Shown: piece by piece, positions 1-7,827 of the stretch
How the letters are laid out: each line of letters begins with the position of its first letter
Position numbering within the stretch: the stretch's first letter is position 1
Origin: Candidatus Iainarchaeum andersonii SCGC AAA011-E11
GTDB lineage: Archaea; Iainarchaeota; Iainarchaeia; Iainarchaeales; Iainarchaeaceae
Length of the DNA: 64,000 nucleotides
Assembly: GCA_000402355.1 (NCBI GenBank)
Contig: AQRS01000043.1
Coordinates: forward strand, 71,458-135,457
Direction: 5' to 3'
The notes under the pieces: generated by a model
Seen by the model: the letters and a program-made list of their open reading frames with translations, nothing else
What the model was told of the DNA's origin: nothing
Databases searched by the model: none
Translations under genes and position numbers: made by a program

Positions 1-1
1 C

Positions 2-427
2 GGCTCATTGATCGGCGCGAGCCTCGGAGTAATGCCCATGCTCGTTTTCGTGGTGCTGCTTTCCGCATACGACTTCATCGCGGTGTTCAAGACCAAGCAC
101 ATGGTTACCCTGGCAAAAGGAATCACCAAAAAGAACCTTTCATTCACTTACGCGATGCCCACAAAAGGGCACCAGTTCGAGCTTGGAACCGGCGACATGA
201 TTATTCCGCTCGCATTCGCCGTAAGCATTCTCGGCGAGGCGAAAACCGCGCTTGCATACCCTTACTTTTTCGTTTCACCAGCATTGGTGCTCTTTGTTTC
301 CCTTATCGGCCTGATTTTCACCATAGACTTTGCCTCCAAAAAATCTGGAAGGGCGCTCCCCGCACTGCCGTTCCAGGTCATTCTGATGCTCATTGTGTGG
401 GGAATAACCAAGGCAGCCGGATACTGA
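2..427 (+). CDS. Presenilin-like intramembrane aspartyl protease, C-terminal part
   Basis: The gene is cut by the left edge; 141 residues are visible. It looks like the C-terminal half of an archaeal presenilin/signal-peptide-peptidase homologue (family A22), a membrane protease that cuts substrates inside the bilayer. The three family motifs are present in order: YD at visible residues 23-24, GTGD at 62-65 and PALP at 120-123, with hydrophobic segments between them. The two aspartates of YD and GxGD are the catalytic pair in this family. The start lies upstream of the window, and the TTG near position 8 is internal. The gene converges on the minus-strand VTT-domain gene. Confidence 0.88.
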   Translation, partial: GSLIGASLGVMPMLVFVVLLSAYDFIAVFKTKHMVTLAKGITKKNLSFTYAMPTKGHQFELGTGDMIIPLAFAVSILGEAKTALAYPYFFVSPALVLFVSLIGLIFTIDFASKKSGRALPALPFQVILMLIVWGITKAAGY

Positions 428-461
428 ATTTGCTTTCCCGCGCGCCAAAAAGTGTTATTGG

Positions 462-1079
462 CTAAATGTGGAAAAAGCCCTTTATCGCCGAGAGGCCATA
501 AAAGCCCGCGAGCGCAATCAGCATATACCTTGTTGATTTCCCGAAGAGGGCCGCAACAAAAAATTTCCTGAAATCGTATTTTATGAGGCCGGCGGTTATG
601 CCGATGATGTCGAATGGGAAAGGAATAATCGAAACGAGGTAAATGAAAACCATCCCCTTATCCTCGATTTTTTCGCGGATGAACGCGATTTTCTCGAGCT
701 CGAAAATACCCTTTTTCTTTATCGCCTCAATGCCGAGCAAACCAAGAAGATAGGACGTCATTTCCCCGATTGCCGCTCCTGAGCCCATCACAATGCCCAC
801 GAAAAGCGCGCCGACAAGGCTTTGCTGGGAAGAGGCTATGAGGAAAACTATTGGCTCAATCAGGAGCGGGAAGAAAACGGTTGCGTTCGCAATGATTGCG
901 GCCACAAACAAGCCGAAAAGGCCGTAACCGCTTGTGAGATAAACAATGATTGACGAGTTCTGCGAAATGAAGTAGGCAATCACGAAAAAAATAATTATTG
1001 CGAGAATGATGCGCAGGAACTCCCAGTTCACGGGCTGCTGGTCCATGTAATCCTTGTAGTGGCGCAAATCGCGGACCAT
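462..1079 (-). CDS. VTT/DedA-family (SNARE-associated type) membrane protein
   Basis: A 205-residue integral membrane protein with about five hydrophobic segments. It carries the VTT/DedA signature: a GAAIGEMTSYLLG-type segment near residues 100-112, and an IIPFPFDIIG...R-x-F stretch at about 150-175 followed by GKSTRY. DedA/VTT proteins act in lipid scrambling or lipid-carrier recycling and membrane homeostasis; the substrate here is unknown. The ATG at 1079 fits the predicted N terminus, a cytosolic basic segment before the first membrane helix. It is transcribed alone, away from the gene at 1170-1448. Confidence 0.85.
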   Translation of the reverse strand: MVRDLRHYKDYMDQQPVNWEFLRIILAIIIFFVIAYFISQNSSIIVYLTSGYGLFGLFVAAIIANATVFFPLLIEPIVFLIASSQQSLVGALFVGIVMGSGAAIGEMTSYLLGLLGIEAIKKKGIFELEKIAFIREKIEDKGMVFIYLVSIIPFPFDIIGITAGLIKYDFRKFFVAALFGKSTRYMLIALAGFYGLSAIKGFFHI

Positions 1080-1169
1080 CAGAAAACCGACATAAAAAAG
1101 GGAATAACTGGTTAATAAAACAGCAAGGAAGCGGATGCGTTGCAGGCTGGTTGGCAGAACAGGGGAGTT

Positions 1170-1448
1170 TCATTTGCCCTTTGAGCGCGGAAGCATCTGG
1201 TCACACCTGAGCCTAAGGTCGCTCACGATGTGGCGCTCGCCGACACTGAGCGCGATAGCCTTTTGCTTTTCAAGAAGAGCCAACCTGTCCAAGAAAGCCT
1301 TTGCGGTCTGTGGGTTCTTGTCTTTCAGGAATTTCCTTGTCCCCTCGATAAGGTAAACTTCCGGCCTCTTCTTTTCCGGCTCGAAAAGCCTGCCGAACAA
1401 AGTGAATTTCGGGAGACCGTGATGGATTTCGGAGCGTTTTTGCAGCAT
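1170..1448 (-). CDS. Hypothetical protein, 92 residues
   Basis: A small basic protein I do not recognise. It has an alternating charged/hydrophobic helical middle section (residues about 35-80) and no membrane segment or cysteine motif. The minus frame is preferred over the overlapping plus frames because an archaeal-type A/T-rich box (ATTAAATAC, about 1471-1479 on this strand) sits roughly 25 nt before the ATG at 1448, as expected for a leaderless transcript. It is divergent from aIF2 beta, with a structured intergenic segment between them. It may be lineage-specific. Confidence 0.55.
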   Translation of the reverse strand: MLQKRSEIHHGLPKFTLFGRLFEPEKKRPEVYLIEGTRKFLKDKNPQTAKAFLDRLALLEKQKAIALSVGERHIVSDLRLRCDQMLPRSKGK

Positions 1449-1511
1449 GACAGAATAATAAAGCGCAGATGTATTTAATGGTTATTCAGGCAAAAAATAA
1501 AGCAAAACATT

Positions 1512-1557
1512 ACTATCGAGCCGCAAGGCGAAGATAGTACACCGTACCGCCGGCGGT
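1512..1557. other. Structured intergenic segment: GNRA-capped hairpin plus 12-nt palindrome
   Basis: Bases 1512-1517 (ACTATC) pair with 1533-1538 (GATAGT). Inside lies a GCC-GCAA-GGC hairpin with a GNRA-type tetraloop (1520-1529) and a purine-rich internal loop. A perfect palindrome ACCGCCGGCGGT follows at 1546-1557. The segment lies between two divergent promoters, upstream of the aIF2 beta TATA box, so it would not be in that mRNA. It could be a small RNA or a protein-binding site; its role is unknown. Confidence 0.45.
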
Positions 1558-1608
1558 TTCCGGCGCGAAACTGTTGCTTTAAAAGCCTTTAACAGCGCAG
1601 GGTTTAGT

Positions 1609-2013
1609 ATGGATTACGACAAGATGCTCCAGAGGCTTTACTCCTCATTGCCCGAAAAAACTGTTTCAAAGGAAAGGTTTGAACTGCCTGTGCTCGAGGT
1701 TCAGATACAGGGAACCAAGACAATAATCAGGAACTTTTCGCAGGCTGTGAAAACTGTGCAGAGAGAAGACAAGCATTTCTACAAATTCCTGACCAAGGAA
1801 ATCGCGACCGCAATGATTATGGACGAGGGAAAACTCACTTTGAACGGAAAATTCCCGCAAATGCAGATTAGCAAGCTCTTCGAAAATTACCTGAAGGAAT
1901 ACGTGCTGTGCCACGAGTGCCACAAGCCCGACACGCAAATCATTGAAAGGAACGGAGTCAAGGTATTGAAATGCACGGCGTGCGGCGCAATCAGCGCAAT
2001 CAGGAAAATATAG
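1609..2013 (+). CDS. eif2b: Translation initiation factor aIF2 subunit beta
   Basis: 134 residues, the normal length for archaeal aIF2 beta. aIF2 delivers Met-tRNAi to the small ribosomal subunit as a GTP complex. The eIF2B/eIF5 fold runs through residues 20-100, and the C-terminal zinc ribbon is intact (CHEC near residue 103, CTAC near 126). A TATA-like TTTAAAA at about 1578 lies near -30 from the ATG. The next gene (DUF424) starts 9 nt after the stop and aIF1A follows, so this is a compact translation operon. The alpha subunit is at 34.2-35.0 kb. Confidence 0.97.
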   Translation: MDYDKMLQRLYSSLPEKTVSKERFELPVLEVQIQGTKTIIRNFSQAVKTVQREDKHFYKFLTKEIATAMIMDEGKLTLNGKFPQMQISKLFENYLKEYVLCHECHKPDTQIIERNGVKVLKCTACGAISAIRKI

Positions 2014-2021
2014 GTGGCCAG

Positions 2022-2312
2022 TTGTTCTGCAATGTTTATAATGCCCGGGAAAATGTAGTCGTTGCGTGCTGCGACAGGGAACTTCTGGGAAAAAACCTCA
2101 AGGAAGGAAACTACGACGTTACAATAGAAGAATCCTTTTACAAGGGCACTCTTACTGACGAAAAAAAGCTCGCGGAACTTTTGAAGGAAGCGAACAGCAT
2201 AAACCTCTTCGGAAAAAAATCCGTCGGAGTCGCGCTTAAACAAGGTTTTTTAAGTGAACGCGACATTATTAGGATTGCGGGAGTCCCGCACGCAATAATA
2301 CTGAAGGTCTGA
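2022..2312 (+). CDS. DUF424 family protein
   Basis: A 96-residue DUF424 protein, an archaeal family of unknown biochemical role often found beside translation factor genes, as here. Family features are the N-terminal beta strands leading into VVVACCDRELLGK, a helix rich in Lys/Glu, and a C-terminal segment ending in GVPHAIILK. The start is the TTG at 2022: a GGTGG Shine-Dalgarno sequence at 2013-2017 lies 4 nt upstream, and the family N terminus begins there. Its SD overlaps the aIF2 beta stop, so translation is probably coupled. Confidence 0.85.
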   Translation: MFCNVYNARENVVVACCDRELLGKNLKEGNYDVTIEESFYKGTLTDEKKLAELLKEANSINLFGKKSVGVALKQGFLSERDIIRIAGVPHAIILKV

Positions 2313-2316
2313 GAAA

Positions 2317-2649
2317 TTGGGCAGAAAAGACGACGAAGAAAAGGCCGCACTGCAGCAGGAACAGATGTCAAAGGTGAGGCTGCCTCACCGAAACGAATTC
2401 GAAATGTTCGGCGTCGTGACGCAAAGACAGGGCGCGAGCCAGATAAAGGTGCAGTGCGAAGACGGATTAGAAAGGAGCTGCCGCATCACGGGAAAAATGA
2501 GGAAACGCGCGTGGATACGCGACAATGACTTGGTCATAGTCAGGATATGGGATTTCCAGCCGTCAAAGGCCGACATAGTGTGGAGATATTTGGGCTTCCA
2601 GATGGAGCACCTCAAGAGAAAAGGGTTTTTGGACAAGCTCAACATCTGA
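2317..2649 (+). CDS. eif1a: Translation initiation factor aIF1A
   Basis: 110 residues with the S1-like OB fold of eIF1A: EFEMFGVVTQ...GASQIKVQCEDG near residues 28-48 and the conserved IRDNDLVIVRIWDFQ segment near 67-81. The factor binds the A site of the small subunit during initiation. The start is a TTG at 2317, 4 nt after the DUF424 stop. The C-terminal tail is short and basic. It is the third gene of the aIF2b-DUF424-aIF1A set. Confidence 0.95.
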   Translation: MGRKDDEEKAALQQEQMSKVRLPHRNEFEMFGVVTQRQGASQIKVQCEDGLERSCRITGKMRKRAWIRDNDLVIVRIWDFQPSKADIVWRYLGFQMEHLKRKGFLDKLNI

Positions 2650-2689
2650 GAAAAATTTTTTCCCGCATTTGGGCAAAGGCTATGGCAGA

Positions 2690-2776
2690 CCAATAAAATA
2701 ATTTGGCGAAATTTATGGTCTGTTATCTGGCGAACCGCTGGAAAAAGCCGAAAAAACTTTCGCGGTTTGCCATAAT
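2690..2776. repeat. Dispersed repeat R1, copy A (upstream of rio1)
   Basis: This noncoding segment shares two blocks with 33353-33420. The first block begins CCAATAAAATAATTTGG and continues GCGAAAT (23 identical bases, 2690-2712). The second is a GGAAAAA..CCGAAAAA..ACTT..CGGTTTGC.ATAA block. It contains nested inverted repeats (CAGACCA/TGGTCTG; AACCGC/GCGGTT). Here it forms the gap between aIF1A and rio1. Its function is unknown. Confidence 0.65.
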
Positions 2777-2780
2777 TCTT

Positions 2781-3578
2781 ATGCAAGAAGAATTTTCCGA
2801 AGACGGCTTCGAGTTCGAGAAAATCGGGAGGACATTCAAAAACGAGTCCGACAGGAAAATATTCGAAAAGGTTTTCGACACAAGAACACTGAAAGCCCTC
2901 CATACTCTCGCTACAAAAGAACTGTTTGATGTTGTCGAGCACATAATCAGCACGGGCAAGGAAGCGCACGTCTTTGTCGCAACCGACAAAGGAGGCAATA
3001 AGCGCGCAGTGAAAATCTACAAAACACTCACGACAGACTTCAAGCGCATGAACGAGTACATTGAGGGCGATGAACGCTTCAAGAACCTGAAAAAGGAAAG
3101 GAGGCAGCTCGTTTTTGCATGGGCGAAAAAAGAATTCAAGAACCTCTCCGTTGCCGCGAATGCGCATTTAAGCGCGCCGCTGCCGCTCGGCTCGATGGAA
3201 AACGTGCTCGTAATGGAATTCATAGGCGAGAATAACGAGGCTGCGCCGAAGCTCAGGGAAACAAAACCGACGCAAAAAGAGCTCAAAAATTATTACGGGC
3301 AGACAATTGATTTCATTGCGCGGCTTTACCTCGAGAACCTCATTCACGCGGATTTGTCGGAATACAACATTCTTGTACGGAACAAGGAACTGGTTTTCAT
3401 TGACATGGCACAGGCCGTTCTCGTTACGCACCCAAAGGCGAGGGAATTCTTCGAAAGGGATGTAACCAACATGGCCTCTTATTTCTCGAAAAACGGGCCG
3501 GAAACGAGCTTTGAGGGCATGTACGCGGCTGTTAAGGCAAGGAAGGAAGAACTGGAGAAAAAACGGAGACGAATATAA
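2781..3578 (+). CDS. rio1: Serine/threonine protein kinase Rio1
   Basis: 265 residues from the ATG at 2781. RIO1 is an atypical kinase/ATPase that acts in late maturation of the small ribosomal subunit. Visible motifs are the glycine-rich STGKEAHVFVA, the lysine in AVKIYK, the hinge region near VLVMEF, catalytic loop HADLSEYNIL and metal-binding FIDMAQAV. An upstream in-frame TTG near 2703 was rejected because that stretch is a repeated noncoding element. Pno1/Dim2 follows; this Rio1-Pno1 pairing is common in archaea. Confidence 0.95.
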   Translation: MQEEFSEDGFEFEKIGRTFKNESDRKIFEKVFDTRTLKALHTLATKELFDVVEHIISTGKEAHVFVATDKGGNKRAVKIYKTLTTDFKRMNEYIEGDERFKNLKKERRQLVFAWAKKEFKNLSVAANAHLSAPLPLGSMENVLVMEFIGENNEAAPKLRETKPTQKELKNYYGQTIDFIARLYLENLIHADLSEYNILVRNKELVFIDMAQAVLVTHPKAREFFERDVTNMASYFSKNGPETSFEGMYAAVKARKEELEKKRRRI

Positions 3579-3608
3579 AAATATATAATATATATAGTAT
3601 ATAAGTTT
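3579..3608 (+). promoter_or_regulatory. A/T-only promoter tract upstream of the KH-domain gene
   Basis: The 30 nt between the rio1 stop and the next ATG are almost pure A/T, with overlapping TATATAATATATA motifs. This gives several possible TATA boxes about 25 nt before the ATG at 3611. The KH/Top6 genes may thus have their own promoter inside the operon. Confidence 0.5.
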
Positions 3609-3610
3609 GA

Positions 3611-4144
3611 ATGGATTCTTCGGAATTTCTCCTGATGCCGCACGACAGGGTTGGCGCCCTGATTGGAAAAAAAGGCGCGACAAAACGCAAAATAGAGAGG
3701 CTCACGGAAACCAAACTGGCCGTTGACAGCCGCGAGGGGGAAGTCGAAGTAATCCAGAAAGGAAACCCATTGAAGTACCTGAAGGCAATGAGCATTGTCA
3801 AGGCAATCGCGCGGGGATTCTCGCCACAGCACGCATCAAGGCTTTCCCAGGATGGCGTGATGCTCCAAATAATTGATTTGCGGGAATTCTTCGGAAAAAG
3901 CGAGGGCACAATGAAGGCAAAAAAAGGCCGCGTAATAGGGACAAGGGGAAAAGCAAGGAATGAAATTGAGCAGGACACGGGAGCGCTGATTTCGGTTTAC
4001 GGGAAAACAATTTCAATAATCGGCACGGAGGAAGAAATTTCAAAGGCCCTGAGGGCGGTTGAAATGCTTTTGAAGGGCGCCTCCCACACGCACGTTTATG
4101 ACGTGCTGAAGAGACGCGGTTCCGGCGGAAGATTTGAATTGTGA
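3611..4144 (+). CDS. pno1: KH-domain ribosome maturation protein (archaeal Pno1/Dim2)
   Basis: 177 residues with two KH domains. The first has the GXXG loop GKKG (about residues 18-21). The second has GTRG (about 109-112), followed by TGALISVYGKTISIIG. Pno1/Dim2 binds the 3' end of small-subunit rRNA and partners with Nob1 (52.3 kb here) and Rio1 (directly upstream). The C-terminal tail ends in an Arg/Gly-rich segment. The stop overlaps the Shine-Dalgarno of top6B. Confidence 0.93.
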   Translation: MDSSEFLLMPHDRVGALIGKKGATKRKIERLTETKLAVDSREGEVEVIQKGNPLKYLKAMSIVKAIARGFSPQHASRLSQDGVMLQIIDLREFFGKSEGTMKAKKGRVIGTRGKARNEIEQDTGALISVYGKTISIIGTEEEISKALRAVEMLLKGASHTHVYDVLKRRGSGGRFEL

Positions 4145-4154
4145 GGTTTTGTTT

Positions 4155-5930
4155 ATGGCGAAAGAAAAAGAAAATGAAGAACAGGAAGAAACGGAAGCGG
4201 AAAGCGCACAGCTCAAAGGAACCAGCGCGGAAGAAATAGCAACAGAATTCAAGGAACATTCCGTCGCGGAATTCTTCAAAAAGAACATGCAGATGCTGGG
4301 GTTAACGGGAAAAATCAAGACCCTCACGACAATTGTGCACGAGTACGTCACCAATTCGCTGGATGCGTGCGAAGAGGCAAAAATACTGCCCGACATTGAG
4401 GTCCAGGTAAAGGAACTGGGCAACGAGTATTACGAGATTACGGCAAAGGACAACGGCCCCGGCCTCACAAAGGAAACAGTCGGAAAAGCCCTCGGGCAGC
4501 TGCTCGCGGGAACAAAATTCCACAGGATGATGCAGATGCGCGGGCAACAGGGGATAGGCGCCGCGGGATGCACAATGCTTTCACAAATCACAACGGGAAA
4601 AGCCACGCAGGTCATTACCGGAACGGGAAAGCACGCGCCAATCAGCCTGGAAATAACAATCGACCCGAAAAAGAACGAGGCAAAAATCTCCAACCTCACG
4701 GAACTCAAAAAAGAGTTCAAGGGAACTGTAATCAGGGCCAAGTTCAAGGACGTGAAGTACGTTAACTCGGAACAGGCGCCGCTTGAATATTTGAGGAGGA
4801 CCGCGATTGCAAACCCGCACGCACAGATTACACTTATAGAGCCGAGCGGAAACAAAATAGTTTTCAAAAGAACCTTAAAAGAAATTCCCGCAAAGCCACT
4901 GGAAATAAAGCCGCACCCGAAAGGTATTACGGTGGATGAACTCAGCACGCTCGCAAAATACACCAAGGCGAGGCAGGTTTCAAGCTTTTTGAAAAGCGAA
5001 CTCGACAGGCTCGGGGACAAGGCCGTTGAGGAAATCGCGAAAAACGTTTCATTTGACCTGAGGAAGGACCCTAGGCAACTCACTTGGGAGGAATCCGAGG
5101 AAATAATCGACCAATTCAAAAAAATCAGCTTCATTGCGCCGAGGACAGACGGCCTGAGGTCAATCGGCGAGGAAAGAATAAAGAAGAGCCTCTCAAGCAT
5201 CGTGGTTCCGGAATTCCTTTCTGTCGTAACAAGAAAACCAGGCGTTTACAAGGGCGGCTTCCCATTCCAGGTCGAGGTCGGCATAGCGTTCGGAGGCAAT
5301 GCCGGGAAAACCGGCATTGTAAATGAGGAAGGCCGGCAGGAAAGAAAAGTGGAAATAATGAGGTTCGCAAACAGAACGCCATTGCTTTTTGATACCGGCG
5401 CATGCGCAATAACAAAGGCAGTCCAGTCCATTGACTGGAAAAGGTATGGAATAAAGGACCTTGAGAGCGCGCCATTGACGGTTTTCGTGAACCTGATTTC
5501 AGTGCACATTCCCTACACTTCGGCAGGAAAGCAGGCAATCAGCGACGAGGACGAAATAATGGAGGAACTCCGCCTCGCTTTGATGGACACCGGAAGAAAA
5601 ATTTACACTTTCATCGGGCGCCAGAAGAGGCAGGCGGAAAAGGAAGCCAAGAGGAAAATGTTCTACAAATACGCGTCGGAAGTCGCGTATGCGGTTTCGG
5701 AACTCGCGCAGAAGCCAAAAAAGCAGGTCGAGGACAAGCTGCACGCGCTCGTTTTGAAACACCTCAAGCTGGAGGAGCAGAAGGAAAAAGAGGCGGATGC
5801 AAAGGGCGAGGCAAGCGAAGAGGAAATAGAGAAGGCTTACGAGAAAAAAATGGAAAAGGAAAAAAAAGAAACCGCAAAGGGAAAGGACGGGGGAAAGAAA
5901 GAGCCCATTGAAGAAGGGGAGAGTGAGTGA
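4155..5930 (+). CDS. top6B: DNA topoisomerase VI subunit B
   Basis: 591 residues. Top6B is the GHKL ATPase subunit of type IIB topoisomerase VI, which relaxes and decatenates DNA. The Bergerat fold is clear: HEYVTNSLDA (N box), KDNGPGL (G1 box) and the GQQGIGAAGC lid, followed by a helix-2-turn-helix region and a transducer domain. The C-terminal 60 residues are an extra, strongly charged Lys/Glu tail. The start at ATG 4155 is set by the GTGAGG SD sequence 8 nt upstream, which overlaps the pno1 stop. The stop overlaps the top6A GTG by the classic GTGA arrangement. Confidence 0.97.
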   Translation: MAKEKENEEQEETEAESAQLKGTSAEEIATEFKEHSVAEFFKKNMQMLGLTGKIKTLTTIVHEYVTNSLDACEEAKILPDIEVQVKELGNEYYEITAKDNGPGLTKETVGKALGQLLAGTKFHRMMQMRGQQGIGAAGCTMLSQITTGKATQVITGTGKHAPISLEITIDPKKNEAKISNLTELKKEFKGTVIRAKFKDVKYVNSEQAPLEYLRRTAIANPHAQITLIEPSGNKIVFKRTLKEIPAKPLEIKPHPKGITVDELSTLAKYTKARQVSSFLKSELDRLGDKAVEEIAKNVSFDLRKDPRQLTWEESEEIIDQFKKISFIAPRTDGLRSIGEERIKKSLSSIVVPEFLSVVTRKPGVYKGGFPFQVEVGIAFGGNAGKTGIVNEEGRQERKVEIMRFANRTPLLFDTGACAITKAVQSIDWKRYGIKDLESAPLTVFVNLISVHIPYTSAGKQAISDEDEIMEELRLALMDTGRKIYTFIGRQKRQAEKEAKRKMFYKYASEVAYAVSELAQKPKKQVEDKLHALVLKHLKLEEQKEKEADAKGEASEEEIEKAYEKKMEKEKKETAKGKDGGKKEPIEEGESE

Positions 5931-7027
5931 AAATGGCTGGAAGGGACAAGGAAGTGCAAAAAAAGCTTGAAAGCATCGGCGAGGCAATCTACAGGCAGAT
6001 AGACAAAAGCCAGAACCCGACTTATGAGGTGCCCGTGAGGACACTGAACAACGTTTTCTTTGACAAAAAAAGCGGCACGATAAAGCTCGGGGACAAGGTG
6101 TCCGAAAGGCAGTTCCTGAACGTCGCGCACTCCAAGAAATTCATGCAGACGCTTTTGGTTGCGTCGGAAATAAGAAATGTGATTGAACAGCAGGCCACCG
6201 TGAGCATCCGTGACCTTTACTACGCGCTCAAGCACACAATCGAGGGCACGAACGAAAACACTTTCGAGGAACAATCGGAATCCGACCCATGCATTGAGGA
6301 CATCGAAGCCTCACTGGATTTGCTCAGGGAAGAACTGCATCTCGCGGCCTCCGCAAAGGGAATAATCGCGGGCGACGTGCAATTGAGGGACGGCGGGGTA
6401 AACATAGATCTCACAAAAATGGGTTCCGGAGGGTGGAGCGTTCCGAGCAACGTGGAACCCGACAGGATTGAATTCAAGAAAGTCAACGCAGAATACATCC
6501 TCTTCATAGAGAAGGACGCAGTATGGAGGCGCTTCAACGAGGACCAGTTCTGGAAAAAACAAAAATGCATAATACTCACAGGAAGGGGGCAACCCGGAAG
6601 GGGAGAAAGAAGGATGGCACAGCGCCTGGTAAAGGAATTCAAGTTGCCCATATACGTGCTCACTGATGCGGATCCGTGGGGAATGTACATTTACTCTGTA
6701 ATAAAGCAGGGCTCGATAAGCCTGTCATACTCCGAGGAAAAGCTTGCGACGCCTTCGGCGCAATTCATCGGCCTCACAACAATGGATGTTGAAAAATTCA
6801 AGATACCCAAGGAAGTCACAATCAAATTGAACCAATTGGATGTGAAGCGCCTCAAGGAAATGGAGGGCTACGAGTGGTTCCAGAAAAAGGAATGGAAACA
6901 GGAATTCAACAACATGCGGGAAAAGGCATACAAGCTGGAGCTCGAAGCACTCTCAAAAAAAGGAATAAGGTTCATCACAGAAACTTACGTTCCCAAAAAA
7001 ATAAAGGAAGAGGACTTCCTGCCGTAA
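5927..7027 (+). CDS. top6A: DNA topoisomerase VI subunit A
   Basis: 366 residues. This is the DNA-cleaving subunit, homologous to Spo11. The winged-helix CAP domain carries SIRDLYYALKH, with the catalytic tyrosine in the YY pair at about residues 98-99. The Toprim domain follows with IEKDAV (Glu) and TDADPWG (Asp-x-Asp). The start is taken as the GTG at 5927, overlapping the top6B stop by 4 nt; the ATG at 5933 is equally possible. A small CAACGC/GCGTTG hairpin directly follows the stop. Confidence 0.97.
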   Translation: MKMAGRDKEVQKKLESIGEAIYRQIDKSQNPTYEVPVRTLNNVFFDKKSGTIKLGDKVSERQFLNVAHSKKFMQTLLVASEIRNVIEQQATVSIRDLYYALKHTIEGTNENTFEEQSESDPCIEDIEASLDLLREELHLAASAKGIIAGDVQLRDGGVNIDLTKMGSGGWSVPSNVEPDRIEFKKVNAEYILFIEKDAVWRRFNEDQFWKKQKCIILTGRGQPGRGERRMAQRLVKEFKLPIYVLTDADPWGMYIYSVIKQGSISLSYSEEKLATPSAQFIGLTTMDVEKFKIPKEVTIKLNQLDVKRLKEMEGYEWFQKKEWKQEFNNMREKAYKLELEALSKKGIRFITETYVPKKIKEEDFLP

Positions 7028-7081
7028 GCGAGCAACGCAAGCCCGCGTTGGGTAACAGTTTGGCAATCCACAAATAATATC

Positions 7082-7118
7082 GAAAGACACTAAAAAAGTT
7101 TCAAAATTAATGTCTTTC
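7082..7118. promoter_or_regulatory. Inverted repeat next to the promoter of the cysteine-rich protein gene
   Basis: GAAAGACA (7082-7089) is repeated in inverse as TGTCTTTC (7111-7118) with a 21-nt A/T-rich spacer. The right arm runs into the TATA-like CTATATAATTTA (about 7117-7128) that should drive the gene starting at 7142. It could be an operator or a terminator stem for top6A. Confidence 0.45.
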
Positions 7119-7141
7119 TATATAATTTATGGCTGGTAAAA

Positions 7142-7792
7142 GTGAAAGGCATGAACCTGCGCATGACAAGCAACCTCGCGGCAATAGTGTTCGCCGTACT
7201 TCTATTGCTCGGCATTGGCGTAGCGCTGCTCCCGCAGGTTGAACCAAGGGATGTGCTCGTGAAATGCCCAGACGGAACAAAAGCAGGCTCACTAAGCCAA
7301 TGCGCCTGCCCAGGCGATTTTGAATGCTGCACCGACGGAACATTCATGCAAAAGGCCTGTGACGGAAGGCTTGAATGCGTGAACAATGCGTGCGTTGCGA
7401 GGCAGTGCGACGCGGAGTGCTGCATAACCGAGGGCTTTGAAAGAAAGGAATGCCCCTCCGGATTGGCGTGCGGGAGGTTCGAGTGCGTCAAGCCGGCGTG
7501 CGAAAGCGAGTGCTGTGCCGCAAACTCCGTTTACGGGGAAAAAACATGCGCAAACAACATGCAGTGCGTGAACGGAAAATGCGAACTCAACGCATGCAAA
7601 AGCCAGTGCTGTGCCGGAATAACCGGAACACAGGACAAGGCGTGCCCAGGCACGCTGGATTGCGTGAACGGAAAATGCGTGAAGCCGGCCTGCGAGGCCC
7701 AATGCTGCCCCCAGAACGACCCCAAATACCAGGAAAAGGAATGCCCCCCGCACCAGCACTGCGTGGGCAAGGTATGCATAGGCAATTTCTAG
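7142..7792 (+). CDS. Membrane-anchored cysteine-rich repeat protein
   Basis: 216 residues of unknown function. The N terminus has a hydrophobic anchor or signal (about residues 11-30). The rest is five tandem units (about 56-84, 89-115, 120-147, 152-179, 184-212), each with the pattern C-x3-CC-x8-12-C-x5-C-x3-4-C. I count 32 cysteines in all. The spacing suggests a disulfide-stapled surface domain rather than zinc fingers, and the anchor places it outside the cell. The GTG at 7142 suits a leaderless transcript from the TATA box at about 7117; ATG 7151 is an alternative. It stands alone between top6A and the acyl-CoA synthetase gene. Confidence 0.85.
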   Translation: MKGMNLRMTSNLAAIVFAVLLLLGIGVALLPQVEPRDVLVKCPDGTKAGSLSQCACPGDFECCTDGTFMQKACDGRLECVNNACVARQCDAECCITEGFERKECPSGLACGRFECVKPACESECCAANSVYGEKTCANNMQCVNGKCELNACKSQCCAGITGTQDKACPGTLDCVNGKCVKPACEAQCCPQNDPKYQEKECPPHQHCVGKVCIGNF

Positions 7793-7827
7793 AAACATTT
7801 TTAAGAACAGAAAACAATCTTTATTCC

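Noticed and set aside
1512..1538. Kink-turn in the intergenic hairpin
   Set aside because: The internal loop is GA/GAA with an asymmetry of one, while a kink-turn needs a three-base bulge next to tandem G-A pairs.
2703..2780. Longer N terminus for Rio1
   Set aside because: These bases belong to a repeat that recurs in a non-coding place at 33.35 kb.
7450..7827. Upstream extension of the acyl-CoA synthetase frame
   Set aside because: It overlaps the cysteine-rich protein gene in another frame, and the synthetase family starts at ATG 7828.
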